Below, in pieces: positions 11,354-22,712 of a stretch of DNA of 64,000 nucleotides. Source of the DNA: Imbricaverruca yamaguchii (taxonomy: Eukaryota; Arthropoda; Thecostraca; Neoverrucidae); assembly GCA_034440575.1 (NCBI GenBank), contig JAOTOL010001643.1, positions 103,501 through 167,500 on the forward strand, written 5' to 3'. Position 1 is the first letter of the stretch. Each line of letters starts with the position of its first letter. The position numbers were made by a program, and so were the translations under genes. The notes below the pieces were generated by a model, which saw only the letters and a list, made by a program, of their open reading frames with translations, was not told the DNA's origin and did not search any database.

Positions 11354-12149
11354 GTAATTTTGAGTTGTTACTAAATAAGCTTCAGCTATGAATATAGTAG
11401 CTTTACACTTAAAGGTAGTTTTATTTTTTAATTTCTTTTTCTGGAGTTGCCCCCCCCCCCACCCCTCCAACGGGGCACTACCCTTCCGTGGCGGGGGATT
11501 GAGTTCCTCAATGACCCGTCGACAATCACACCAGTGACTGGTGAGACTAAGACAGTGTTAAATGATTCGGGAAATAGGGTGGAATATACCACTTATTTGA
11601 CACTCAATCAACATCCTTCTCAAAAAAGTATCAACATCCTGCTCCTTGACGGGTGCTTATGAAGTCTTAATGTCTCCTTTCCAACTGTATCTCACAAGTA
11701 TCATGTCAATGCTCTTAATAAGGAATGGTAACACAAGAATATTTTGCAATGCAATTTCAGGTAAAGGGATTATCTATAATGTGATATGACAAACACTGTA
11801 AGTTTATAGCATAGGATTATTCTCCCTATTCCGAATATGGCTCTTCCTAAATTATGAATCTCAGAAGAAATAATAAAGGTGCGGTCATAAGTACCTGCAC
11901 CATTGGCTCAAATTTGAGTCTGAAAGGCATCAAAAACATTTTAAATGTTACTAATTCCATGGCGAATTTCCGAAACCTGCTCTGCTCGTTTCGACATCTC
12001 ACACCTAATGGAACATCATTATTTTAACCCTGGACTAAGAGTGCCTCACTCGTCCTTCCATCCATATGCTTCTATTTCAATGTCCATCTCATCTGAAAAT
12101 CCATGTCCTTCACCTGGCCCTGCAACACCAACTCTCCCTACTTTGAGCA
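11354..12149. other. Unassigned sequence between R element and LINE
   Basis: Contains a poly-C tract near 11451-11462 ('gcccccccccccacccctcc') that resembles the C-rich ends of the neighbouring MITEs. No recognisable coding or RNA feature follows up to the GC-rich leader of the LINE. The LINE 5' boundary itself is not certain. Confidence 0.3.
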
Positions 12150-12769
12150 GGTAGGACAACTTCCCCAGTCCCCCCCACCAGCTCAGTTTCATCGGGTAGC
12201 CGCGCCCCCTCGATCCGTCCCCCTGGGTTGACGGAGTCCTGGAGGTTGAGGTCCCCCATCGCACGGAGCTAGATGTGACGAGGACCAATACACCTCTTTG
12301 GTCCCGATATCCCGGAGGGGCGGGCGGGCCCGTGGGGTCTTACGCGGGCCAAGTGGTTGGTCGCCTCAGGCAGGGGGCCTGTGATTCTTACCAGTGCCCG
12401 CCGGACCGGCCGTGGTCATGGTGTGGGCGGCGTGGTGTCCTCGGGGTGGTAAGTATCCCTCTCCCGGCCGGGTGGCGGCGTCGCCTGCCCCGCATAGCTC
12501 TTCGGACGCCTGACGTCCTCCCTTCCGCGGGGCCCAGGTGTCTCCCCAGTAGGGGCCCTGTGTGGTGGGGTGCCACCAGGAGTGGAAACCAACATTATTA
12601 TATGGCATCACAAATCACATAAACCCAACCTGGTCCACGCTACGGTGGCCAGAACGCAAACAAGAACACATTCCTCTACGGTGGAGCCAGCAGGTTCTCT
12701 TCCCCCCATATTCTTGTTCTACAATCCGCTGGAGGGGCAAGGAAGTTGTCTTGTTTTTCCTAATTTCAG

Positions 12770-14291
12770 GCTGCGATCGTTTTTGATGCATCAAGCTTTG
12801 TGACAAACTCAGAGATGGTGGCCTTGAAGTTGAATTTGAAGACGCTGTCGAGCCGAATAGAGTACTTATGCCAAAGTAATTGAGGTATTTAGCCAGGGAT
12901 CAGCAGGGTAGAAAAATCATGATGATATCCACCGTGGTTGAAACGCACAAAACTAAAAACCACTCTAAAGGAGTCATCAACTGTTGGAGAGGTGTCAGTG
13001 ACGATGAAATTACAAGTGCCTTAGCTGACGATGGCGTTATTTTGGTACGAAGACTCGGTGAGGAAGGGCAATTAGTTACAGCCCACCGACAATGTTATTT
13101 CAAAATTCATCTCGATAGACTTACCCGCGTCTGTCCGTGTAGGCTACATAGCTGTCCAGGTTAGACAGTTCATCCCAAATATCATGCGGTGCTTCCGCTG
13201 TCAGAAGTTCGACCACACAACACAGTTCTGCCGCAACCGTCCAGCATGTGGAAGACGTGGTTCATCTGAACACGCGTCAGACCATTTGAATGCTGAAGCA
13301 CCCTGGTGTGAATTATATAGAGGTAAGAGTGCACACAGTACGTTCGACAGATCATGTCCCACTTAAAAGACAGAGAAAGAAATGATTTCGCTGAAGTTTA
13401 CCAAAAATATGTCGTTTCAAGAGGCCAGGAATATATGAGAGCATTAATCCAAAAGTTACATATTCAGCAAAGGTAGCTGGCCAGTCGAGTAAAACTACTC
13501 TGACAGCCCCACAACATTTACAACTCAACAAGGTCTCTGAACTGATTGATCAATTAACAACACTGTTACGATCATTCGGGGTGACTGTCGCGTCGCTGGC
13601 GAAGCCAGCTCAGTCGGCCCACGACGACGCCGAGAGAATTGAGGCCACGCTCTCCACAAGTGAAAGCGCCGCTCGTGCATCGGAGGCCCCCTCCCGATCA
13701 ATCATCGAGGGTGGGGAGTGGTCACTGGTCCAACGGTCCAAGAGGCCCTTTCGGTCCTTTGCATCCAATCCAGGCCCTTCCCCATCTACCTCAACACCCT
13801 TGAAATCCCCACCCATCGTTTCCCGTCCTCCCCCAACCACCCCTCACCTCCTTCGCGCCCCAATATCACCTCCATACCCACTCTTTCCACCTCTTCCTTA
13901 CCTGTCCACTCTCCCCTCCCGTTAGTCAGTCCTCACCCCGCCCTCGACTTCCACTTCTGCACCCGCATTGCCGTCCCGTAAAATACACCCAACCATTAAA
14001 ATATCCGATGTCAACCTACAATACCAAGAAGCTCGAAGGCGGGCCCGTGAGGAAAAGCGGGCGCGGCTCGCTCAGACTGAGAGGACGCGGGCGAACGTCC
14101 GTCAAGTACCTGAGAGTGTCCCTCCCCATGGACCGGCTACTCAATCGCCGCGAAGGCGAGTTAAGGGACCGGCCAGAACTATCAATGAGATGGGTCCTCC
14201 TCCGCCCCCGCCCAAAGGCTGGCCCCCAGAAGCGAGAAATGCCATCGACTGGCCCTCCGCCGGGCTAGGGATCGCCGAGCTCCCGCCATAG
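12770..14291 (+). pseudogene. LINE ORF1 (gag-like, zinc knuckles), broken
   Basis: A nucleic-acid-binding coat protein of the LINE RNP. Recognisable parts in order: a segment around 12960-13080 with 'KGVINCW' and 'ALADDGVILVRRL', typical of the region before the knuckles; a Cys/His cluster at 13184-13366 starting 'RCFRCQKFDHTTQFC' and continuing 'RPACGRRG' to 'DRSCP'; a 'SFQEARN' block near 13420; and a Pro/Ser-rich tail to about 13925-14290. Several stop codons and frame changes (for example near 12880, 13160 and 13365) show it is not functional. The pattern C-x2-C-x4-H-x4-C of the first knuckle is intact. Confidence 0.8.
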
Positions 14292-14422
14292 GACTCAGCC
14301 TCTTGGACCGAGTGGAGGTGAGCTTGGGCAACATAGCCTGTGATAATCTCTTTTTACTCAACATGCACGTACAGACATGTACATCGTATGTCAAGTTTAA
14401 AAAAAATAAGATTTAGTGTTAA

Positions 14423-15351
14423 ATGGTTGATTTACAAACCATTTTACAATGGAACTGCAGGAGGTTGCGTACGACCATGGTCGACCTACAAACAGTTTTA
14501 CATCAGCACCGTCCAAGCGTGGTTTGCCAACAAGAAACAAAGCCTAGGCCCAGCATAACCTGCACCACAAAAAGATGCATGATTTTCCGTCAGGATGTAC
14601 TGGCTGATGTCGCGCACGGTGGTGTGTTCTTGGCAATACAACCCAACATACCCGTACAGCAGATCAAGTTGTGTAGCAAAGCTGAAGCAGTAGCAGCACG
14701 TGTGTGGACGACAACCAGTCAACATCTGCTCTATTTACCTGCCACCTAGAATAGGTCTTAGCGTCGCAGACATCAGAGCGCTGCTGATTCAGCTACCTCC
14801 GGTCTTTCTACTAGGTTATTTTGATGCATACCACACGTTTTGGGTTGTGCTGATACCAATGCGCGATGACGGGTATTAGAACGTTTTCTACTCGATGAGT
14901 CGCCGTGTATTTTAAACACTGGAGTCCCGACGTATTTTACGCAACCGTCTGGACAAAGATAAGCTCTCTACTTGAGCATAGTGAGCCCACAACTGGTCCA
15001 GCATTTCACGTGGTCGGTGTGTCCAATGACCCGCTGGGCAGTGATAATTTCCCGGTTTGGTTGTCTTACCGTGACGGCGCGGTACTCGGTCGGCGTCCAC
15101 AGCGGTGGAATTTTCGCAATATCGAGTGGGATAAGTTCCAATCAGGAGTGGAAGCCAGACTCCCAACAGACCCTGAAGATCCGTCATTGACAATTGAGGC
15201 ATTGACTTCAAGTATAATCGACTCGGCCACAACTTCCATACCAAGTACCTCCGTCACCCTCCCCCCGCCGTATTCCTGTCCCATGGTGGACTCTAGAGAG
15301 TCGCCAAGGAACTCGAACTCGAAGATGCGCCTTCAGGGCTTTCGGTCGTAA
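14423..15351 (+). pseudogene. LINE ORF2 endonuclease (APE-type) domain, broken
   Basis: The start 'ILQWNCRRLRTTMVDLQTVL' region matches the first motif of APE-type LINE endonucleases (QWNC), followed by 'PSVVCQQETK' with the catalytic-type Glu, then 'GGVFLAIQ'. After frame breaks near 14750-14910, the C-terminal motif 'GSDNFPVWLSY' (equivalent of the SDH motif, with Asn in place of His) and 'RPQRWNFRNIEWDKF' appear. The enzyme would nick target DNA for target-primed reverse transcription. Stops and frameshifts make it inactive. Confidence 0.8.
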
Positions 15352-15359
15352 CAGCACAA

Positions 15360-16576
15360 CGGAAAATCTCATAGCATTCAGGAGAGCCAAGGCATTGGCT
15401 CGGCGCACCATTCGAGCGGCCAAGCGTGTGTCATGGAGAACATACATAGGGCAGTTATGCCGAACTACACTGACGTCCGAAGTATGGGCTCGTATTAAGA
15501 GGATTTCTGGACAATTCTCGTCAATTCCACTCCCGGTACTCAATATTTGAGACCACATCATAGCTGATCCAGGCGAAGTAGCTAGCCATATTGCTGATGT
15601 TATCGCAAGGCGCAGTGAACACACTGGTCCAACGTTTTTATACTACCGTGCCTGTAGTCGGAGGGAAATCATTTTTACTACATCCGAACAGCTTGTTAAC
15701 AACTTGCCGTTTCCACAAACTGAACTTACCTCTGTGATCAATGATATGAAATGTGTGTGTGAGTGACCAGACTGCGTGCACAACGAAGTGCTGAAGCATC
15801 GAACAACGCCTGCAAAGCACGCTTTAACTCTCCATCTACAACAGACTGGGATGTGGGGTATTTCCCACCAGCTTCGTGAAAGGCAATCGTCATGCCACTA
15901 CTAAAGTCTGGGAAAAGTGGCGATGACCCAACCCATTTTCGTCCGATATCGCTCACATCATCATTATGCAAGCTGTTGGAAAAAATGGTAAGCCTTCGCC
16001 TCAATTGGTTCTTAGAGACTCGGAACGCTTTATCCAACGACCATTGGGCTTTCGAAAAAAATTGCAGTACGATCGACCATGTCTTAAGACTCAATACTGA
16101 GATTCGTTTGGCTTATGCGAGAAAGAAACATCTAGGAGCAGTGTTTTCCGACATTTAAAGTGCCCTTGACACAACCTGGAGACATGTAATTTTGCAGAAG
16201 CTCCATCAGTATGGCATCTGTGGATCTCTGGGTGTGTTTAAAAAAACTTGCTGACTGACCGACAATTTTGTGTGCGAGTGAGCAATCAGGAGTCGGTTTA
16301 GTTCCACCAAGTGGAGGGAGTCACTCACGGCAGTGTAATGAGCACCTCCATCGTCCCGATTATTATAAACGACATTGGCAACTCACTTCCTTCGTCAATC
16401 GGAAGATCGCTCTTCGCTGATGATTTTGCGATGTGGTCTTGCAGCTCGTCAACTCTTCTCATGGAACGACATCTGCAACTTACAATTTCTTGACTCGAAA
16501 AGTGGGGACATCAGAATGGTCTCAGGTTTTCCGTAGCAAAAACGGAAGCAATCCATTTCTGCTGACGCCGAAGTAA
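15360..16576 (+). pseudogene. LINE ORF2 reverse transcriptase, broken
   Basis: Pieces in three frames spell an RT: 'NNLPFPQTELTSVINDMK' (about 15690-15750); 'LLKSGKSGDDPTHFRPISL' (15895-15950), the fingers motif; 'KKHLGAVFSDI', where the usual catalytic first Asp block is followed directly by a TAA stop; 'VTHGSVMS', in the position of the QGSVLSP motif; and 'LFADDFAMW' (about 16410), the FADD catalytic box. The last piece 'NGLRFSVAKTEAIHF' ends next to the Q insertion. It cannot make a working enzyme. Confidence 0.85.
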
Positions 16577-16591
16577 TTGTCCGGACATGAC

Positions 16592-17571
16592 TTAACACGC
16601 GCACGTCCGGGGGCAGATATCCTGCGGATTTTCCTAATTTGCCGCCATACTAAATGGGTTAGCAAGGCCAAACCTCGCATGGCTGCTCATTGGTCTTTTC
16701 CGCATATCCTCTATACATTTCTAACCCTGGGTCATCTCAGGTCAGGTCACCAGGTCAGGCGAAGTGACCCAACATCCCTCGAAGTTCTAGGTGGCATAAC
16801 ATCCACAATAATTTGGCGATTTATTTCAAACCTATAACGCGTCATGATCTCATCAAGGACCATAATATTTATCGCGAGTTTTTTCCGTAGCATTGACCCA
16901 AGGTCAGGTCGCGGTCATGGCTTACCCCATTATATGGCTATGGTAAAATATACAAATGTTTCCTGGTTACATATTTGCTCTCTGAATGACCTCACAACGG
17001 CTGTGGCGTGTAGTTGGAAGCTATGCTCAATGTTACCACTGACATTTTTGCTCAGTGATCTCACCAAGATCCTCTGAGGTCACATGAGATCACTAGCACA
17101 TTTCTGCGCATTATATCGCACTGCATTGAGCTAGAAGGCTGAAATTACCGTCATTGTGCTTGTATCGCTAAGACGTGTCGATTGGTATATTGCATTTCCT
17201 CCATAGGTTACTTCATGACCTTGATCTGAGGTCATAGTTTAGAGTAAGACATATTCCTGCTTCACACCGTGTGTTGTCGATAGCACATTTGAATGACTGT
17301 CGAATAGCGTTTGCCGTTTGTTTCTATCTGTTGCAGGTCCTGATATATGCGTCAATATCTGAGAGTCCCACCCGATCTGGTCGAATTTGACCTATGACGA
17401 CCTAGTGACCTGAATATTGACCTGAACGAAAAAAATGACCGAAATACTTTCGATAGAGCTTGTCACCAGCTATCCAACGCGGTTTTCCGTTTGACACTAG
17501 CTAGCACAGTTCTAGAGGTCTTAGGGGGGGGGCAGAGATCTGCCCCCCGGACCGGCGAAATTGACGCGGTG
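16592..17571 (+). mobile_element. Repeat family Q, copy 2, inserted in the LINE
   Basis: Begins TTAACACGCGCACGTCCGG and runs to about 17571, collinear with 2045-2990 up to the 'gcagagatctgcccccc' hairpin. It separates the LINE RT from its RNase H. The near-identical 15-mers ttgtMcggacatgac at 16577-16591 and 17572-17586 flank it like a target duplication. No coding sequence lies inside apart from shadows. Some LINE sequence between RT and RNase H is also missing. Confidence 0.7.
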
Positions 17572-17586
17572 TTGTACGGACATGAC

Positions 17587-18547
17587 GTTCCGTCAGTACT
17601 AAGCATGCTCCTGAGACAAATGAGACTTCAAATGCAAAGAATTAGGCAGTATGAGAAAATAACTATTCCCCCGTTGGAATTGGTCTCCTCCTCCATTGAC
17701 ATCTCCCTCGCTGTCGAGAGAAAACAAGATATGACAAAACAAGAGGAGCTACTATCACGCACATTAGGGCATTTATTCAGCATATCATGGCTACATCATC
17801 ACATACACAGATGGTTCAAAGACAGACACAGGCATATGTGCCTTCGTTACAGGATCTACCACAAGGTATTTTCCTATGTCGCTACACGCTACGGTCTTCC
17901 ACGCCGAGTTGATACCCTTCAGTAAAACCCTACCATATATCCAGATCGACGACAAGGATATACACGTTATTTTGACTGACTCTCTGAACAGTATTTTACC
18001 CTTGCACAGTTTTAACCAGCAACATGTCATTGTACAAGCCATTATCGCAACTTACTCCGATACAACACATGGGAAAATAAGTAACACTGCTGGATCCCAG
18101 CACATGTCGGAATGCGTGACAGCGAACTGGCCCATCAAGCTGCAAGGCGTGCAGCACGAGCACAAAGTAGACGCGTGCTCCCACTCCCAGCCTATGACCA
18201 CTACCCAATTATCCCATCATTTATTCTTAGACAGTGGCAGGGCAGATGGGATCAAGTGGACTCCAATAAATTAAAGCAAATCAAACCACACCTAGCGCTG
18301 TGGCTCTCGTCCTTCAGCAAAACAAGAAGGGACGAGGTAGCCATCTGTCGACTCAGAATTTGTCACATACCAGCCATACAGGTATTTATTGTTCAGGGAG
18401 GAAAGGCCGAAATGTGTGATGTGTAATTCCGCGCTGACTGCACCACGTACTGGTGGCGTGCCTGTCATATACGGAAGAACGTAAGCGTCACTTCGGACAT
18501 GATGCTAATTCTCTGAAGCTGGACTTGCTGGCAAATGATTCCTGATT
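17587..18547 (+). pseudogene. LINE ORF2 RNase H and C-terminal region, broken
   Basis: After the Q insert, 'SVLSMLLRQMRLQMQR' resembles the connection region. It is followed by 'TYTDGSKTDTGICAFVTGS' (about 17800-17860, out of frame with its start), the first catalytic Asp motif of RNase H. Then come 'ATVFHAELI' (catalytic Glu), 'HVILTDSLNSI' (third acidic residue) and 'SELAHQAARRAA'. The tail contains 'DEVAICRLRICH', 'HHVLVACL' and 'YTEERKRHFG', the usual Cys/His tail region. The pieces lie in different frames. Confidence 0.8.
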
Positions 18548-18825
18548 GATATAAAACAGAACAATTGTGTGCTTCCTGGCAGAGACAGGATTTGAAGTAA
18601 TATACACACCTTACTAGATAATTTGTTTCCCATGATATGTTCTATTAAGTGCTCTTCATATGTGACAATCTGATGTGTGATTAAGCAAGCTTGTTATGGG
18701 TGCAATATAACCCACAGGGGTTGGCACACACTAAAACCCCAATAATCATCAATCATCAATTCTGGTCAATCGTTCCACTTTCTTTTGAAGGTCAACTTCA
18801 GTTCTATATATTCCCCCGTTAGTTA

Positions 18826-19016
18826 GTTAGTTATTGGGGCGTTAGAGCGCATCGACTACCCAGGTTATGTAGCGTCCATATATATTCTGTCTAATCCCTT
18901 GTATGGGAGCAAGTTCGCACGCTAGGACTGCTTAGGATTGACACAGGAAAAATGATAGTGTTATGCATGCTGTATAACCACTGCAGTGGATGTGCTCTAA
19001 AACCCTAATAACTAAC
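18826..19016. mobile_element. Short element with 28-bp inverted ends resembling LINE 3' tails
   Basis: The left end 18826-18853 and right end 18989-19016 pair over 28 bp with 24 matches (right-end sense: 'gctctaaaaccctaataac'). This resembles the 3' tail of the neighbouring LINE ('ctaaaaccccaataatcatc'). It may be a small TIR element, or two LINE-tail fragments arranged head to head. Confidence 0.45.
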
Positions 19017-20212
19017 TTTTTTTCTGGAATCGGTAAAATTATTGGAATGGTAAAACCATTCAACTTGGTAAAATTCTGGAACTAAAATTTTAAAACTGGT
19101 GAACCATATGAAACTGATAAAAATAGGATGTTTTATATCAATGGGAATGAAGCATAACTATCATTTCCAGTTTATATATTTGATATTTGACATCAATAAA
19201 TAAATATCAATGTTGAATCAGTGTTGAAAGAGGCTAACAAAGCAATATTGAATCAGGATTGTGGTACTCAAAATTTGATGATGTTCTTCTATTTAGAGTA
19301 TCACAGGAGTCATCAATTCAAGCTGGACAATTAATGATGTAGGGCAGTTAAGTGCCAACAAGTTTGCTGATCAATGGAATAGGCTGCCTGTTGATGTTTT
19401 ACACACAACGTAAACATTTTCTGGCTGTAGATTCTTGTTTTTGACTTCTAGTGGTACATGGGGTGAGATTTATGCTAGTAAGTTTGCTCTGTGCAGGCTC
19501 CTTTAGGCAGGCATGGATGCTGCATGGCCAATGCAGTTCATACACCCCTAAACTCCAAGCAGGCATTGATGGAGTTGTAAAATTGTTGATAGGGAATATT
19601 AAGTGCATGGTGCTTATTAAGTTAGGATAGATAGTTCCTTTGGAACAGGCATATAGTATTTATTTGGGTGTAATGGTGTCATATTCAGTGTCTTATATCT
19701 CTCCTTTCTAGGCTTTGCTCAAATGGGCATATATGACTCTTATATGTCTCATCACTTTATGACTTTATTACATATTGTTGGATCTGTGGGACAAAGCCAC
19801 TGGGTAGAATGTTGAACTGGACCTTTGAATGTACACGAGTATGCTCATCAGGTTTTTTAAAAAGTATTTCTATAGAAACTACTGAGTGCAAACATGAAAT
19901 AATTTGGGATTTTATTTGTTGAAGCTCACGTATCAACTTCTACCTCTGCCATTGCTCTGATAAATGACATAATTGAGGTATTAACTAGGTATCTGCATAA
20001 AGCATGTCATTTAGTATTGACATGGCAAGTGATGTAGACTCCTTTGGTGGCAATGGTGCCCGCAAAATAAATATATACTCCCCTACTGTGAGGTCTAGTC
20101 ACAAGCAAATGTGCACCCATGGAAATCGTTGTTGCATGCATGCGAAATATTAACTCACGTCAGCACATTTTTAATATAACGAAGAATGGCTCTTAAGTGC
20201 TCCTGGGTTTTA
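19017..20212. other. Intergenic AT-rich DNA, nothing recognised
   Basis: No domain-bearing frame, RNA gene or clear repeat boundary is seen. Frames are short and interrupted. Confidence 0.4.
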
Positions 20213-20454
20213 GACATTGCGTGAGACGAAATGTACGACCCTCAATATACCAGGAGGTGCTGAGTTTACATCAAAAGTAGCGTTAGGGATTATGCTATAT
20301 TACTCGAGCATAATCTGTAGCAATACTAGCAATCTCAAGCATATTACTCATCATAAATCATGAGTAATATAGCATAATCCCTAACGCTACTTTTGATGTA
20401 AACTCAGCACCTCCTGGTATATTGAGGGTCGTACATCTCGTCTCACGCAATGTC
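20213..20454. mobile_element. Foldback/MITE hairpin with 93-bp near-perfect arms
   Basis: Arm 20213-20305 and arm 20362-20454 are reverse complements over 93 bp with a single visible mismatch (gaaatg versus gagatg). The 56-nt loop contains a smaller inverted repeat ('actcatcataaatcatgagt'). The transcribed sequence would fold into a long hairpin. There is no coding capacity. The near identity of the arms suggests recent origin or gene conversion. Confidence 0.85.
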
Positions 20455-20964
20455 AACACATTTTCACCACATTCACTATAGAATGTGGCCCACGTTTTTA
20501 CATGTTATTGACATTAGTCAGACATAGTAGTGGGTTAGTATTGTCTGTTGCTGTAGTGGTTAATGCATTGGTATTTTACATTATTTTGGTATGTGTGGCA
20601 TTACACCATGTTTTATTCGCCCCCTTCCCCATTTGCCCCCCGCCCCCACTTCCATGGGAAAGTAATGTACCTCAGCTCAGGAAAAGTGCCCCCTTTTCAG
20701 AAGGCTCATGCAGCTTCCTGAAGTGCCCTCCCCCACTCAACCGAATTTTTCACTCAAAAGCACCCCTCTGACAGCATGTGCACCTATGGCAATGTGTGGA
20801 TCTGCCACTAAGCATAAGTGAACCACCACCACCTGAATCCACCCCTGTGATGTTCATCCATGTTAAGGTTTGTTAGAATGCAACCGTTAGAATGTTTGGT
20901 TTTTGCAGGTGCACCAGTAATATTGGCCAGCAAACTTACCTGCCTCTTACTTACCTGTGACAGC

Positions 20965-21014
20965 TATGCGACCGGCATACACCTGACTGCATCAAGGGTC
21001 CTGTGAACATGTAA
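20965..21014 (+). promoter_or_regulatory. Upstream AUGs before the SEFIR-type receptor gene
   Basis: Two upstream AUGs lie in the probable 5' leader. One opens a six-codon frame (20965-20985). The other is a minimal start-stop, ATGTAA at 21009-21014. If transcribed, both would reduce initiation at 21074. A possible 3' splice site ('tttggtttttgcag', ending near 20909) might begin this leader exon. The transcript start is unknown. Confidence 0.3.
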
Positions 21015-21073
21015 AGCCAGGATCGCCACCAAAAGAGTCGCCGGTGTGTCACCAGCGGCACCATAGAGCCGCC

Positions 21074-21766
21074 ATGAGACCGGGCGTTGCGATAGTTCTG
21101 CTGCTGCACCTTTGCCGGCCTCCCACTGGCGCCGGTGCGAGCGCGACGACAGCGTCGGTGCTAGCCGGCTCGCCGCCGGGCTCGTCCACGGCCGAGCCGC
21201 CGGCGGTCGCCTCCACCGTCCGCTCGCCACTGGTGTGTCGGCAGCCGGCCGGTGGGCGCGTCTCATTCCGCATCGACGATTTCGGCGACGGCGTGCTCCG
21301 CATCACTGCCTCGCCGGTCGCGAGAGGCCTCGACCTGGCCGCCTACTCGCAGCTGTCCATCAAACGGCGGGCGGCGGGCGCGTCGCACGCGGTGGCGCGT
21401 GTGCCGCCGGCCGCCACCGAGCTGCGCGACGTGCCGGCCGGCCCGTACTGCGTGCAGCTGCGCGACCAGCGCGGCGGCCGCTCCTTACCATCGTCGCGCG
21501 CGTGCGTGCCGTGCTGCCTGCCCGGCATCGACATGGACGCGTGGAGGCCGTCCGTGACGTACGAGCGCCTGCCGGACGGCGAGGGGCCGCGGCTGTTGCT
21601 CAGGTTCGGCCAGACTGGTCACCGGTTCCCGCGGCTGGTGGTCAGCCACAGCGGCTGCTCGGCTGACGGGCCGTTGACCAGGGAGGTGGTGTACGCTGCC
21701 AACGGGACACAGCTGCTGCTGGGCGACCGCTGTCGGCTGCAGTATGACACGGCCATACATGTGCTC
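21074..21766 (+). CDS. SEFIR-type receptor exon 1: signal peptide and ectodomain
   Basis: The ATG at 21074 sits in a strong Kozak context (agccgccATGa) and is followed by a hydrophobic run 'VAIVLLLHL', a normal secretion signal. An upstream in-frame extension has no ATG. The encoded 231 residues contain Cys at 55, 126, 144, 147, 148, 195 and 220, an N-glycosylation site at N210 ('NGT'), and a segment around 61-130 ending 'GPYCVQLRD' that resembles a fibronectin-III-like receptor fold, as expected for IL-17R ectodomains. The exon ends exactly after a complete codon at GTAAGT. The ectodomain is much diverged, and a ligand cannot be inferred. Confidence 0.75.
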
Positions 21767-22712
21767 GTAAGTACTGGTGCTCGTCGTCTGGGTGGGGCAC
21801 TCACGGGGACGGTAGGCTGGCCGGTGGCCATTAGCAGTTGGGCTGCTCGCCGAAAAGCAATAATCATAATTTGAATCGTTATGGGCTCTGCATGACCAAT
21901 GAAGGCGATGCGCCCTAAAGCCCAATTCACTAATTTATTGGAACCTTTAAGCAAAGAAAATGCGGACTGCTGATCACGTGTCCTGTTGTACATTTTGCAA
22001 TGATCAGCGATGCACCACTTCGTAGTGCAGTAACATACGACCCGCAATTCGTTGTTCTTAAAACGAAGTTTGGGTGTTCGAGCATCGGTAACTATGTGAG
22101 AATTTCTACCCCTTTTGTCCATTATGATTGGGATACCATGAAAATGCTTGGTATTTTTCACTAGACTTACTCGGATAACTTCAGACGGGAGAGCTATTTG
22201 AGCTTTTGGGCCTTGTTAGTGAAAAAATTGGGTCTTTACTGACCACGAGCTGTCTCTCGTGTCTCACACGTTCCATATTGCTATCGATTGGGTAAACTAT
22301 GATCAGATTTAACCAATCTTAAGAAGCTATTCTTTGAACCAGATTTCCGATTGTTTAATTGAAGAGAACTAGATAGCTATCCGCATTCTCTTATATACTG
22401 CTATGAAATGTTAATGCCTACCAACTCATGTCTCACCAATAGATCACTTCACGCCCTGTGGCAACTCCACAAATACGCGTCACTCCTGCCCTATCCTACT
22501 GTGATATTCGGATACGCAGTCACTTGCATCATGGACGTGAATGGGAGTGGATTACGCGAACCGAGTGCAGGTTCATCCCGCCCCGTACGTCATTCGAAAA
22601 TGATGTGTTGCTAGATTAGTGCGCCGCGGCACGTAGATGTAGAGTTAGAGGCGAGACTGGTCGGATCGGCACGCCGGCCATCACGTGACCTCCGGCGATC
22701 TCACGTCAACAG
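21767..22712 (+). other. Intron of the SEFIR-type receptor gene
   Basis: Phase-0 intron, 946 bp, lower in GC than the flanking exons. Donor GTAAGT is canonical; the acceptor 'ctcacgtcaacag' has only a weak pyrimidine tract. No element or RNA gene was recognised inside. Confidence 0.65.

Larger units (their letters stand above)
12150..18762 (+). mobile_element. Decayed I-clade-like non-LTR retrotransposon (about 5.6 kb without its insert)
   Basis: In order: a GC-rich leader (about 12150-12570), a gag-like ORF1 with CCHC knuckles, an endonuclease, a reverse transcriptase, an RNase H domain and a Cys/His tail. The 3' end is 'ctaaaaccccaataatcatc' followed by a short ATCA-type repeat, as in I-clade elements. 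Every reading frame is broken by stops and frameshifts. A family Q element is inserted between the RT and RNase H parts (16592-17571). The RNase H domain argues for I rather than Jockey or CR1; the exact clade would need a phylogeny. Confidence 0.85.
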
